From Strigamia acuminata (Eukaryota > Arthropoda > Chilopoda > Geophilomorpha > Linotaeniidae): a stretch of DNA of 64,000 nt. The stretch is from the NCBI GenBank assembly GCA_949358305.1, contig OX442322.1, positions 6,944,001 through 7,008,000 on the forward strand, given 5' to 3'. The notes below the pieces were generated by a model. That model did not search any database. It worked only from the letters and a program-made list of their open reading frames with translations, and had not been told where the DNA came from. A program made the translations under genes and the position numbers. Shown one piece after another: positions 42,915-55,415 of the stretch; within the stretch, counting starts at the first letter, position 1; every line of letters starts with the position of its first letter.

Positions 42915-43755
42915 TATTCCGAGGAATTTCGAACGCAATTCCGTGAAAAGGTGAAGGAATACACATTTTTTAAATGTATTTGTCTCTATACAAGGTTTCT
43001 TGTATCTCCTCCCCCTCCGTTTCTTCAGAATATTCTTTAGAATCTTCTGAAAAAATGGACTCGAACATTAGTTAAATATTCTGACATTATTAGGCATAAA
43101 TATTTACATGCTTTCTAGTTTATTCAAACTTTCAAACAAGAATTAGATAGATTAGCTATTTATACCTAACCGATCGTTTTTTGACGTGTAATCGAATTCT
43201 TTCGAAGGTCGCCAAGTCGTTTTTCTACGTGTTCGATTGAATCCACGTACTGTGGGCAGACATGATTGAATCAACGTTAGCCTAATCTTCATCCCCCGGT
43301 GGTAAAATTTTAAACTTTACCACGTGGTAAATTTAATATTTCACCGTGAAATCCATTTTTTCAAATGAAAAAAGTTGTAATGAAAAAATTCCTTATTTAC
43401 TTTGTAAATATTCTGGAAATTCCATCCTTTATTTCGAGAATGAAGAATAAAGTCTTATTCCTTTTCCACCAAAATTGTTTGATTTTTGTAATTCGCAAAT
43501 TTTACTATTTTTCTTTAGAAAATTAGACTTAAAACGAATGCATCGTTCTTCCTTGTAATGTTAATTACAAGAATAAATGTAAGCATGATTAAATACTGGA
43601 TAAATTTCAACTGAAACTTTTTCCATTTAATCGTATCATTCGATTTATTTTAATAAACCGAAATAAATAAAGTTTTATTAAAAACATATTTATTTACTTT
43701 CTTAGGTTAAATCCAGATTTATTTATATAAATAAACCAAATTCACGTCGATTGAA

Positions 43756-44885
43756 TTGTTAGGCAACAATTTAGGAAAGCACGCCTGGAAACTTGGCGGC
43801 TTCCCGGTAAAACCCCGCGCTTCTGTTGCTAGGCAACACAGCTGCGAGATGGCTTCGTCGGAATCGACATTCGAACGATTTTCCATTCGTTTAAAATTGG
43901 ACTTCAACATTTTAAAATCACGGATTGATCGTACCAATACAAATGTAAAGGTAATCAGGTATGCGTCCATTTTGTAAATAAACTTTTAACACGAATAAAC
44001 CTATTCTTTCAACTTTACCAACTTGCCTTGTTTTTATTTTTCAAAATAAATTTAGGTTAAAATATTAATAAGTTTTTTAACTTAATGTGAAATCCCAAAC
44101 GGAATTTTGTGGTTTAGGTTATTTTATGTGAAAACAACCGATAAAACTGGAATTAGAATTCGAATTCCTTCGGGGTTGAATCTTCATTTAAGCCTGACCG
44201 CGTGTTTTATTGTAACTACGACGGCAAATTATCGTTGTCCAGACAGACAAAACAACGTCGAATTTGGATTGGATTCTCCAATTCCCGTGATAGGATTTTT
44301 AGGCCTTACCACATGGTAAAATAATTATTTTATGCCATCGTTCGAATTTTCTACCGAAAATACATTTATAAGTGAATACACTCATCGTTCTTTAGGATTT
44401 CAATCACAAGAACAAAATTGGATAAATAAACTTCGTACGAAACTTACTTTAAATTCGAACTCGAATTCTTTTTTGGGAAATTAAACTTTCTCGTTTAAGC
44501 CTATCCGCGCGTATGATCGTAACGGTGACGATTAGACGTTCCGTGAACGGACAAAACAACGATAAGTTCGGATTAGAATTCAAACATTCCGTGTTGAGAT
44601 TTTTAGGCCTCGCCACGTGGTAAAATAATCATTTTACTTGACGTTCAATTTTCCGGTGGAAAATCTGGATAAAAGTGAATTATACTTTTCGTTCTTTACG
44701 CAAATGTTTGATTTTTCCTGCAGAAAAACACAATGCAAGTGAATTACACTTATCATGAGATTTATTACTTCGAATAAACTGGATTCTCGACATTTTTAAA
44801 TCGTTTAGCAACAATTTGTGAAAGCACGTTAAATCGTTCAATTTGGGTAGCTTTCCCGTAAAACACCGTTGCTAGGCAATCGTAG
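43756..44885. repeat. Diverged repeat of about 1.05 kb in L leader
   Basis: A block at 43756-43840 (GTTAGGCAACAATTTAGGAAAGCACG, then TTCCCGGTAAAAC, then GTTGCTAGGCAAC) recurs at about 44803-44882 with changes. The piece from 43975 on matches 45000 on in outline (AATAAA..., CCTTGTTTTATTT, then AATCTCAAAC). Confidence 0.7.
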
Positions 44886-45345
44886 CAGCAAAAGTCTTTG
44901 CTAAGTTCGAATGGGATTCTATTCGCGAAATTGGTTTTAAAGACTTAAAACCAAAAGGTGATTAACACATTTGTAAATTAGAATGTAAATCAGGTATGTA
45001 GAACAATTTATCGAAATAAAATATCTTTTATTCCATTGAATCAACTTTTCCTTCGTTTTATTTAATCAAATAAAATTAGGCCTTGAAATATAAAAACATT
45101 CTTTATTTGAAATCTCAAACAGAATTAAACTTGGTTGTTTTAATCAAAACAACCGGCGAATACTGGAATTCATTTTTGAATTTCCTTCGAGAAATGTTCG
45201 AACTTTATGTATTAAGCCCAACCACGTGGTTTCTCGGATCGACGACGGCGAAACGACGTTACCCGGGCGGACGTAACAGCGACAAGTTCGGGCAAGATTT
45301 TCAAACTTTCGTGGTAGGTTTTTAGGCCTGACCACGCGGTAAAAT
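44218..45345. repeat. Three copies of a CCACGTGGTAAAAT block in L leader
   Basis: Copies at about 44218-44335, 44520-44635 and 45240-45355 each hold an ACGACG/ACGGTG start, GACAAAACAACG or a relative, TTTTTAGGCC, then CCAC(A/G)(T/C)GGTAAAAT. A fourth, shorter relative (TTTACCACGTGGTAAAT) is at 43316-43332. Confidence 0.75.
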
Positions 45346-45566
45346 TATCATTTTACACAAATATATAATTTTTTCTTCAGAAAAACAAATTTAAAGGGAA
45401 TACAATCGTTGTTCTTGTGATTTTAATCACAAAACAACATTCAATACATTTAGTAAAGATATAAATTTCGTTCGAAACTTATTTTACAAGAAATTTTGTC
45501 GTAAGACTAAATTATCCAAACTCCACTTTTCACGAGCACGATTTCCAAATTCATTCGAATAAGAAA

Positions 45567-45990
45567 TTGTAGTCTATCGTCGGTAGAACCGCTTGTGGCG
45601 GTCCTAATGAAATTCCTAGAAAAGTTTCACAAGGAAAACTTAAAACAAAACATTAATTTTACCGTAATAAATTTCGTTTGAAATTTTTATCACCGCAAGC
45701 ACTTCTCGAATTCATTAACACAGCACACAATTCAAAATTCACTTGAAATTTGGCAGCCTATCTCGGTAGAACCTCCACTTGTGACGGTTCTAACGAGATT
45801 CCTATGATCGCTATCACAAGAAAGAACTTTTAAACAAAACACTGATTCTATCAGTAAAAAAAAATTTCATTTGAAATTTTAACACCGTAAGCACATTTCC
45901 GAATTCTCATAAACACACACAACTCAAAATTCATTTGAATTTTTGCAGCCTTATCTCGGTAGAACCTCCACTTGTGACGATTCTACTTTT
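45567..45990. repeat. Three tandem units of about 190 bp in L leader
   Basis: TATCTCGGTAGAACCTCCAC or close variants followed by TTGTG(A/G)CGGT occur at about 45575, 45764 and 45953, spaced about 189 bp. A TTTGAAATTTTWWCACCGYAAGCAC block lies between units. Confidence 0.8.
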
Positions 45991-46260
45991 GGCTGATTTA
46001 TTAGCCATTTTAAGAGATAAATCGGTCGGAACAAGACGTTGTTAAGACTAACAACAACCTAACCGAGATAAGCTACGAAATGTGCGCTAAATGAATAAAA
46101 CAACGAAATGATACAAACTTACGGTTTTACTTGCTTGTTTCTACGAATACAAATGGTTCGGGGTTCTGGATACGTGTAAGCGGCGGCTACACTGGTTGAG
46201 GATCCGGGCGATGCACGAAGGGTACGGCTGACTTTGCGGCATCGTCACAAATAACGCTAC

Positions 46261-47619
46261 GGAGACGTATTTGGTCCGCAGCTCGAATATCTAATAATAC
46301 GAAGAGTCCTTCGTATGGAAAGGAATATTCTGTAGAATATTCCAGGTCAAATAAATACAAAGTGATTAGTGGAATACAACAAATGAATTGTTGTATAAAT
46401 ATTAATGGGGCGGGGACAGTCACGACAGTCGACAGGACCGTCGCGGGAGTTGTTGAGGCTCCATCCGCCAGGCAAGATCTCGTGATCAGGCGCCGAATAT
46501 TTGTTTGTACGCTTTTAGTCGCTATCGGTGGTACCAACCACCAAGTAAACATTCCTATGGACTTGCCAATTACAGGATTACCAATAGCTGGGTATTTTAT
46601 TTAGCACAGTATTTGTAATACCGTTCACGGGATACCGACCCGGAGTGTACGATGGGGCGGGGACCGTCACGACGGTTGAAGGAACCATCGCGGGAGGATT
46701 TGACTCCTCCATCCGCCAGCATGCCTTACGATGACGGGGTCATTAGACCGAGCACCGGGTAAAATATTAATCAGCCACTGCTGTTGGATTACCATTACCC
46801 AGGTAGTTATTTAACGCAACATCTTCACGGATATTGCTCACGGGCTACCAACCCGGCGTGTTACCTGTGCATTAGGCCTTTACCGACTTTTAACGTGCGG
46901 AAGGACCGATCGCAGAAAGACAGGAACCTGCGAGGGTTATTTACAACAGCCATCCTGCAGCGGACTGAGGCCAGTTAGCTGAGGGACCTACTTTCATTTA
47001 GCAAGGTCGTACTGTATACGACCGTTATATTAAGCCACCGTACGAAATCCTACTGCCCCTTAGAGCAGCTGGCTAACGTTACGGGACCATTTGGTAACCG
47101 GAGTTAGTCTTCCCGAAATGACGCTACAACGACAATATCCAGTCGGATGAAAGTCGAGGGGGCCTGATGTGTCGGTAAGAAAGAGAGAAATCAAACGATA
47201 ACCAACGATACATACAAACATACAGAAAACAAGCCAGGGGCCTGGTAGAAAACCAGAGCTTATATAGTTCCTGAGAACAATCAGATTGGCGACAGCCAAT
47301 CAGGTGCCTGGATCGACGGATTTGTGGATCACTAGTCCGGACCTAATAGAGACTGGGGTTTGGACCTAATATGGAATTGGGTCCAGAAGGGTCCGATTGG
47401 TCCCCTTCAACAAGTAAATATAAAATATAATATTGATTCGGTAGAATCAATTGTTTAAGTAAATAATACTTTATAAGGTTTAATAAATATCTAAATATTT
47501 ATTCACGTCATATTAGCAATTAAATACAATTCTGGTAATTCAATCGAATTACCCGCTTTTTAATCAAATAGCGCCGTCTGGCGATAAATCTGGGAAAATA
47601 CGGTTTTATAACCGTCACA
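46261..47619 (-). mobile_element. Element L 5' LTR (right repeat)
   Basis: 1359 bp, matching 39277-40649 with about ten substitutions and a 14-bp deletion in the first GGGGCGGGGAC block. The true inner edge may lie further left, since the left copy is cut exactly here. Confidence 0.8.
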
Positions 47620-50192
47620 AGTTTTGCTCCAATAAATTTGGAGAATACCTCGCAGAACAGGGGATTATCCACGAGAGAACAAACGCGTATACCCCAGAAC
47701 AAAATGGAGTTTCTGAAAGACTGAACCAAACCTTAGCTAATGGAATGCGAGCACTAATTTATGATGCGGGTTTGGAACATCGATTTTGGGGCGAGGCGAT
47801 CCTAACGTTCAATTACCTTAGGAATAGGATTGCCAAATTGAAATCAGACAAGACGCCGATGGAACTTTATTACAATCGCAAACCATCACTGCGTCATCTA
47901 AGAAAATTTGGATGTTTGTGTTTTGTCAAAAAGAAGATTCGAGATGGCAAAATCGACAACAAAGGAGTATACGGGATCATGCTCGGCTATTCTAGAATTA
48001 CGAAAGAATACAGAGTTTGGTTGCCAGAATTTTCCAAAGTCTTGGAAACAAATGACATCAAGTTTGTTGAAAGCAGGCGCGGAGTTGAAGGCGTGCTGGG
48101 CCTACCCGACAAGTACACAACTTACATCGACAATTTAGACGATGAGGAACGTCAATACTATTCAGACGAAGACGTCAGGCCACCGCTACCCCCGCCAATC
48201 CCAGCCCATAAGAAAGAAGTTGAGGAATTACCTCAACTAAAATTAAAGTTCCGACTACCGGAGGAGAAACTGCGAGCTAATCCATCTAAAACTGTGCCGC
48301 AAGCGACAGTAGAAGTGCAGAATCCTGCTCGCACTATACCTCCACTAGTTTGGGTAAAGACGGAGAAATTTAGACCAACCGGACAAAAGGACGTGGAATA
48401 TACAATCGAAGGATATGAGAAATCGAAGTTACGTTCGATACCAGATGTGAAACGATACTGCGCGGGCCACAGTCTCCCTGTTCCTGAGCATCTCTTTGAA
48501 GATAAGAGAAGGAAGCAGCCATCTGGATCAAGCGCAGCAGCCGACAATTTTGATTTCGACTTGGACATAGATGAATTGACCCTAGATTTTGAAGCAAATC
48601 ATCTTGAAGTGCATGTTCCAGTCCGCTATGAAGAAATAGCAAATCTACCAGAAAAGAGCGAATGGAATCAAGCGATGACAGATGAGATCGACACCATGCA
48701 TGAGCGTGAGGTATGGGAGCTGGCTCCACCGCCACCCGACACCAAAGTGATAGGATGCAGATGGATCTACACCGTTAAGCAGAACGACCAAGGGGAAATT
48801 GCCAGATATAAAGCGAGACTTGTTGCGCAAGGCTTTTCGCAAGTCTACGGCGAGTCGTATGAAGAGACATTTTCTCCCGTGGTGGATTTTTCAATCATCA
48901 GATTTATGTTCACATTATTGGTTTGCATGCTTAAATGGTCGTATATCCAGGCAGATGTTAAGTGTGCGTACCTCTACGCGAAGCTACACAAGACCATATA
49001 CATGCGCCAGCCCAAGGGATTTATTCATCCGTATAAACCCAATTACGTTTGCTGACTACTTAGAGCAATTTACGGATTGCATCAATCCGGCAGAGAATGG
49101 GGCATGGAACTGGAAGAGACTTTACTCAAACTTGGATTGGAACACGTGAATTGGTGTAATTGTGTCTACAAATACAAGAATATCGCGTATTTGATTGTGT
49201 ACGTGGACGATATCGTCGTTTTTGGAAAGCAGTATGCTGATGCGATGAACGTACTGGACATGATCAAGACTCAATTCGATTTGGTCATCCTGGGACAGAC
49301 AAAGAAACTACTAGGAGTTGAATTCTGTTCGCACCGACAACAAATAGTGTTACACCAGAGAACCCATGTCAACAAAGTCCTACTGAGATTTAAAGACCAT
49401 TTGGATTCAGTGAAGATCAGGTCACAGCCAATGACCAAATCAACTGTACTTACCAAACAAGACTGCCCAAATACGATCGAGGACTTCAAACTTATGGAAG
49501 GGATTCCTTATAGAAGCTTGCTCGGATCGTTGGCATTCATCGGATCAAGAACTAGGCCCGACATGACTTATGCGATCAATATTTTTTTAAGTCAATTCCA
49601 GTCAAACCCCGGATGGAGTCACTGGATTGTCTTACTGGACTTACTGAGTTATCTTAGGACAACGAAGAATTTCGGATTAATGTTATTTCCGAATAACCGG
49701 ATCGAAGTTGTTGGCTATAGTGACTCCGACTACGCCAACAATAGAGATGATCGAATCTCTGTTGGAGGGACTCTGATAACGCTTGGAAATACACCGGTGT
49801 TTTGGAGAACCTTCAAGCAGCGCAACGTGACGCTATCGACTATGGAAGCCGAATATGTAGCCCTTACGGAGACAGTCAAGGACTACATGTGGATTGTCAG
49901 GGTGCTACACGAAATTGTTCCAAACTTGGCCGACAAGTTCTTTCATCATGTGTTGTGTGACAACATTTCGACGGTGGATTTCACGAAATCCAACATAGAA
50001 AACCGAAAGACGAAACACATAGATATTCGTTATCACTTTATTAAGGAACTTGTAAGGCAGGACAATCTTAAAATAATGCATGTTGGAACAAAGAGTAATT
50101 ATGCGGACATTTTCACGAAGTCTGTAGATAAGTGTGATCTTATCCAATTCTGTAACCGCTTCCTAGTTGACCTGAACATAATAACTGCTTAA
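47620..50192 (+). pseudogene. pol: Copia E pol: integrase end, RT and RNase H
   Basis: Resumes in phase with FCSNKFGEYL (the codons after RTDNGME in G). It carries the third integrase residue in NGVSERLN, a linker with RPPLPPPIP, RT with AQGFSQVYGESYEETFSP and an intact YVDD, then RNase H (YSDSDYA, STMEAEY) ending LNIITA. One stop, TGA at 49053-49055 where G has CGA, separates RT halves. A 3-bp insertion adds one residue near 49585. The 50192 stop is followed by the GGGGGCC purine tract at 50197-50210. Confidence 0.95.
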
Positions 50193-50210
50193 TAATGCGA
50201 GGGGGCCGAT

Positions 50211-50514
50211 TGTTGAGATGTAATACGTAATTCACTTTAGAGCCCGTATTTATTTGTATCGCATTATTCAAGCGACAATGTGCTATTTGTTTGACATTAC
50301 TATTTGTTCTTGATCACGTGAACAATCACGGCTTGTTGTTGTATAACTTGTATTAATTGCCCACAGGTGGCAGCAGGTAGTTTGAATCACATGACTGTGA
50401 AATAAAAAGTCACTCTATGTTTTGGTTTCCACTTGTAAAGACTGTGCTTTTTATTTCTATGCTTTCCACACCACTGATGAACAATTCTGCACTATTTAAT
50501 ACTATAAACCAACA
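50211..50514 (+). mobile_element. Copia E 3' LTR
   Basis: 304 bp, TGTTGAGATG...AAACCAACA, followed by the GAAAC duplication and copia D pol. Confidence 0.95.
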
Positions 50515-53500
50515 GAAACATCCCGCCGTATACCACTCTCGTAGCCAATGATATTTGACGCGGATATGTTTGGTCTTGGAATTCTCCACGTCATTCGAAG
50601 TAAACTGGATAGCCGCAAGAGCGTCGGAATAGATCATTGGTCGGGATTGCCTGTCGAGAATCAGAAATTCGGTGTAAATGTTGTCGAGCCAGAAGGATTC
50701 CTTCACACATTCCACCAGGGCGATAAATTCCGCTTCCATGGTGGAACATGCGACCGTTGACTGTTTTCGGCACGACCAGCCAATTGGCACATTTCCGATA
50801 AAGTTGATATAGCCGCCGAAACTTAAAGACGTGGCTGCTTCGCTTGCCCATGACGCATCCGTAAAGGCCCATAGCTGACTTGAATTGCAGCCGGAAAGCT
50901 CGATTCGATAGTCGATAGTGTTGGCCACATACTGGAGTACTTGGAGAAGGGCTCGGATGTGCGTTTTGTCGTAACATGTGTTGAATTGGCTCAGCGAAAT
51001 GACCGAAAATAAGATGTCGGGGCGTGTTCTCGACGCGAGGAATAAAAGTGAACCGATGAGAGATCGGTAAGGAAAGTCCGGTAGATTATCGGTTGATCCC
51101 TTCACGAGTGTCGTCCCGGGTGTAACGGGAACCTTCACGAGGCGATTGATAGAGACCTCGAACTTCTTAACGAGCTTTGCAATGTAGACGCGTTGCGTGA
51201 TGAAGGTTCGACCAGCGTCTCGAATGAACTCGACGCCCAATAGCTTCGTGATGGGACCAAGATTAACAATGTCGAACTTGGACGAGATGAGTCGAATGAT
51301 CCGGGCTAATACGGTGTCGGAAGCGTAGAACAGAACAATGTCATCGACGTACACCAGCATCACTGCACAATTGCCGTAAATGTACACGCAATTGCATGCA
51401 GGCATCTTCCGGAAACCGAGGGCTCGAAGCGTCTCATCCAATTTCTCGTACCATTGTCTCCCACTCTGGTGAAGACCATAGAGAGATTTGATAAGCAGCC
51501 ATACGTTGTTGGGATTCGTACAGGCTGCACCTGCGGGGATGCGCATGTATACCTTGTGCTTCAGGTCCCCATACAGGTATGCACATTTGACGTCGAGGTG
51601 AGCATCTTTCCATCCTCTGAAGACGACTAGAAGACAGAAGAACAGTCGGATCAAAACGAAATTCACGACTGGGCTAAAGACCTCGTCGTAATCAACCCCG
51701 ATGGTTTGGCGAAAGCCTTGTGCGACGAGTCGGGCGCGATAGCGAGTTATTGTTCCAGCTGCATCCGATTTCAACTTGAAAATCCATTTACAGCCTAAGA
51801 CTGTAGTATCGGGCGGCCTCGGAACTTCTTGATAAATTTGCCTTTCTTTGAACGTGCCCAACTCTTCATCGATGGCTTCGCGCCATTTCGGAGCGTCTTG
51901 AAATTTCGGAATTTTTGCGTACGATGATGGTTCCGTACGGCAAAGATGAGCGGCATGTCGAGGACCGGGAATCGTGGGCAGTGTGTGCTCCATATTGCTG
52001 AAAAAGAAAAGTTCTGGATCGTAGGGGAGATTATTCATCGTGCAGAATTCTTCAACGTCCCGTCTCGAACGAAGTCGGAGATTAGGTTCGGGGAAATAAT
52101 AGACATCGGTGTCTATGCATCCGGGGCGTTGATCTTTTCGGAGATGTTCCTCTCGAACCCATCGTCTGAAAACCGTATCACCGCCAATATAACGCCAAAA
52201 GAAAGACGTTTTTCCCGCTGACGGTGCTGCAACATGAGTAGGACCAGTCGGTAATGGAGATAGAGCACCGAATATTGGCATCATGTGCTGCAGGATATTC
52301 TGGCCAGCTCTCCTACGTGTCGTGACAAAACGTAACGGTGAACCGGGCGGTGAAAGCTCAGGAGAACTAGTTTGGGAGACTTCAGGAGAGACATGTGTGG
52401 ATTGCATTTGCTGCAATTCAGCTGCGTCGGTTTGAACAACGTCTTCAGCAATTTGCTCTGCATCATTATCGGTATCTTGTCCTTCCTCATCAAAAAGGAT
52501 TGGATACGACGTTGCTCGTTCGAAACTCGCAGAATCCGGTCCTTTGAATGCGCATGCTTCCACTAATTGACGTTCGGGTGTCTTAAGTGGGGAAATGTGG
52601 ACCAGTGGGATGGATATCGATTTCGAAACTGATCCATTTCCATCACCATCATCGTCATCGTCGTCGGATGTACTCGATGAATCCCCATCAGTGTCGGCTT
52701 TTGGCCAATCCAAATAGTGGACGTTATCGTCGAATGACACATGTTGTTGTTGATCAACGTCGGGTTCCTCGAAGATTTGGTTGCGATGACCATTTTGATT
52801 TCTCAATGTCCTTTTATAAGATTGATGTTCGTCAATGCGTACGTGAGTTGACTCCGTTACGCTGTTGTCCACAGGATTCCATATACGGTAACCACGTGTA
52901 CCTGTGGCGTAGCCTACGAGGAAACCTTCCCAAGCACGTGGGTCGAGCTTTCTGCGTCCCGGTGCAGTGAAGTGCACCCAGCACTTGGATCCAATTTTCC
53001 TCAAGTGACGCAAAGAAAGGGCACGTTGACGCCAAAGTATGTATGGCACTTGGTTATTCAAACGGGAATGTGGACTTCGATTTTTGATGTACGCGAAGTT
53101 GACAGCGAGTTCAGCCCATAAACCGGCCGGAAGTTGTGTCTCCTGTAAAACAGCTCTAATGTGGTCAACCATTGTCCGGTTAATTCTCTCGGCTGTGCCG
53201 TTCATTTGAGGGCTTGACGGATTTGTTCGCTGCCCCTGGATTCCCTTTTCCTTCAAGTACTGTTGAAATTCATTGGACATGAATTCGCCGCCCCTATCAG
53301 ATCGAATGGCTTTAATGCGCGTGTTCGCAACGCGCTCGACCCTGGCGACGATTTCCTTGAAGCACGAGAAGACTTGGGATTTTTGAGCTAAAGGCGTGAT
53401 CCAGGTATATCGCGTCGCGTCGTCAATGACGGTGAAAACGAAACGAGCGCCCCCAAATGAAGGAACCGGATACGGTCCCCACACGTCTATGTGTAAGAGA

Positions 53501-55415
53501 TCGAGGGGCTGAGATGTTGAAGGATGTAGATCCGGCTTGTGAGAAGCCCTTATGGATTTCGCAAGACGGCAGTCATTGCACGCTAATTCTTGTGACACTT
53601 CCGCGGGTTCGAGTCCATATACCTGATCGTTGTTCGCCAACAATCGCATCGCGTTGGTGTGTAAATGACCAAGGCGACTGTGCCACAAACCGGTTGCATC
53701 TTTCACAGAAGCAGGATTGGCTAGGACTTTCTTTGGTACTTGGACAGGATTTGGAATAACCTTCTTTTGTGATTGAGAAGAGTTACCAGTGGATTGAATG
53801 AGAGGAGGAGATGTAGTAGGTGGAGGACTACTTGGAATATGCTGGAGGGCATTAGCATAGGAATGGATTGGAGGATTTGCATATACAGGTAAAGGTTGTG
53901 TCGTGGGTATAGGATAGGTGGCAGCCGATATTGATGTCGGGGCCTCAGTCGCAGGTAATGGCGGCATTTGAATCCTAAAATCCGAAATGTTCTGTTGCTT
54001 TGTCTTCTTTGGCTTCGGAATATTCACGAAGTCAACTTCCGTCGTGACAAATGTCTGCACAGGCGGTTGTTGTATTATCGGTGAAGACGTGGCGGCAACA
54101 GTTGGATTAGTACACAGTCCATCCAGGTAATACAATCCTCCTTTCTCCTTTGCTCTTAGAATCGTTTCAGCGATGTTTGATTTATAAATATTAATCTCTC
54201 CGTTGTAGGTATGGATGTGGTGATTAGTTTTATCGATCCTTGAGACAGAGATTAGATTTGCTTCAAAATTGGGTGCATAAAGCACATTCGTTAACGTCAC
54301 ATTGCAATGAGAGTTGTCCACACGAGTCTGCAATTGGACATTTCTTCGGCCAGTCACTTGTGATTTCCCTTGTCCCAACTCGATGTCAAAAGGGACGATG
54401 TTTGAAAAATCGAAAAACCACGACCGTACGTGGGAAACATGGTCCGTAGCACCGCAATCGACTATCCATTCGTTTGATTGCATTAGATGGGCAACTGGAC
54501 GTTCAACAATCTGCGGAGCATTCACGAAAAATACTGCGTTGCGAACCGGATGAGAACTTCCTCTCGGGCGATTGTCCTCGGGTTTGGGAGCCGAGTTCTT
54601 GCCACGCTATTTGCTTTTGCTGCGGGAGCGTTGAAGAGAAGCTGCCGGTTGCTGGTTCCTGTCGTCACGTTTGGGATATGGGCACTTGTTCGCGTAATGG
54701 CCCATTTCGTGACAATTAAAGCATTTGACTTGCGATAATGGACGACGTGGACGTGAATCTTGACGAGATTGCTGTGGATTTTGGGCAGACGCGTGAGCTG
54801 ATGATGAAACATTGTGTAAACCAACTGATTTGAGGCGAAGATACTCTGATATTAACTGTTAGGACACCTTAGTCGGTGTAAAATTTGCTACCGGCCAATG
54901 ATATATGGCAAATGTGGCCTGGGCATATTCCGGAGGTAAGCGATTCAAGTACTGGTAAGCATGATGCTTGTCCGATACTTCTTCCTGCATATCTCGTAGT
55001 TGACGTACGTGCAGGTCAACGCGACCCACGAAATCGACCATGTCCTCGTTTGGCTCGAGGTGTAAGCCTAAAAATTGCCATCTCATGCTGCTTGACGAGC
55101 CAGAGAGCTGGGAGCGAAGATTTTTGACAAAATGTCCCAAGCTTCTTTCGGGGTATTGGCGTTGTCCAATGTAGAGCGTTTAGCTTCGCTCACGTGGCAA
55201 TAAATGTGTCCCAACGCCTTGTCCTTCTTCAACTTGTATTTTTCAGTCTCCTTCGGGGTCAATGTCAATAAATATTCCGCTTCCTTTTCTTCGGTTACAT
55301 GCCTCCAAAGGCCTTCTGACTTTAGAAGCATGCACATGGCACGACGCCATGATTCATAGTTATTTATGCCCAACATCGGACATTTTCCAACCGTTGGTTC
55401 CGCGTATTTTGACAT
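50515..55415 (-). pseudogene. gag-pol: Copia D gag-pol, broken in gag, open through pol
   Basis: Starts at ATG 55415 (MSKYAEPTVG), matching the H start. Gag has a 1-base loss near 55084 (after SLARQAA), a TAA at 54859-54861 (after TPTKVS) and a TAG at 54607-54609. The CCHC knuckle CFNCHEMGHYANKC is readable. From about 54525 pol is open for more than 1330 codons: protease VDCGATDH, HHCC finger (LWHSRLGH...CNDC), DDE core (HIDVWGPY, RSDRGGEF, NGTAERIN), RT with YVDD and RNase H (FTDASWAS, STMEAEF). Copia E cuts it at 50515; the last codons are at 29564-29673. Damage limited to gag suggests pol stayed under selection longer, or chance. Confidence 0.95.

Larger units (their letters stand above)
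42514..46260 (-). other. Element L long repetitive leader
   Basis: About 3.7 kb with no supported gene between the right repeat and the gag-like ORF. It is A/T-rich and made of diverged repeats, listed separately, plus a T43 run at 42866-42908. I could not place a convincing tRNA primer site next to the right repeat. Confidence 0.6.
39277..47619 (-). mobile_element. Element L: LTR element with a gag-like gene and no pol
   Basis: About 8.34 kb inside copia E. Two long direct repeats (39277-40649 and 46261-47619, about 0.7 percent different plus a 14-bp indel) flank a 5.6-kb interior. On minus a purine tract (ACCGGGGGATG) precedes TGTGACGG of the left repeat, which fixes the orientation. The interior holds one capsid-like ORF and long non-coding repeats. 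There is no protease, RT or integrase. It would depend on another element for those. No target duplication is left, and 125 bp of E are missing at the junctions. Confidence 0.75.
29674..50514 (+). mobile_element. Copia E, with copia H and element L nested inside
   Basis: Copia element on plus of the G family, inserted near the 3' end of copia D pol. Target duplication GAAAC is at 29669-29673 and 50515-50519. Its own sequence is 29674-31972, 38755-39276 and 47620-50514. LTRs (304 bp) differ at one position by eye (AATCGCGG versus AATCACGG). Confidence 0.95.

Noticed and set aside
46140-46260. Primer-binding site next to the L right repeat (TGGTTCGGGGTTCTGG on plus)
   Set aside because: It starts with TGG but lies on the strand opposite to the orientation set by the purine tract and away from the repeat edge.
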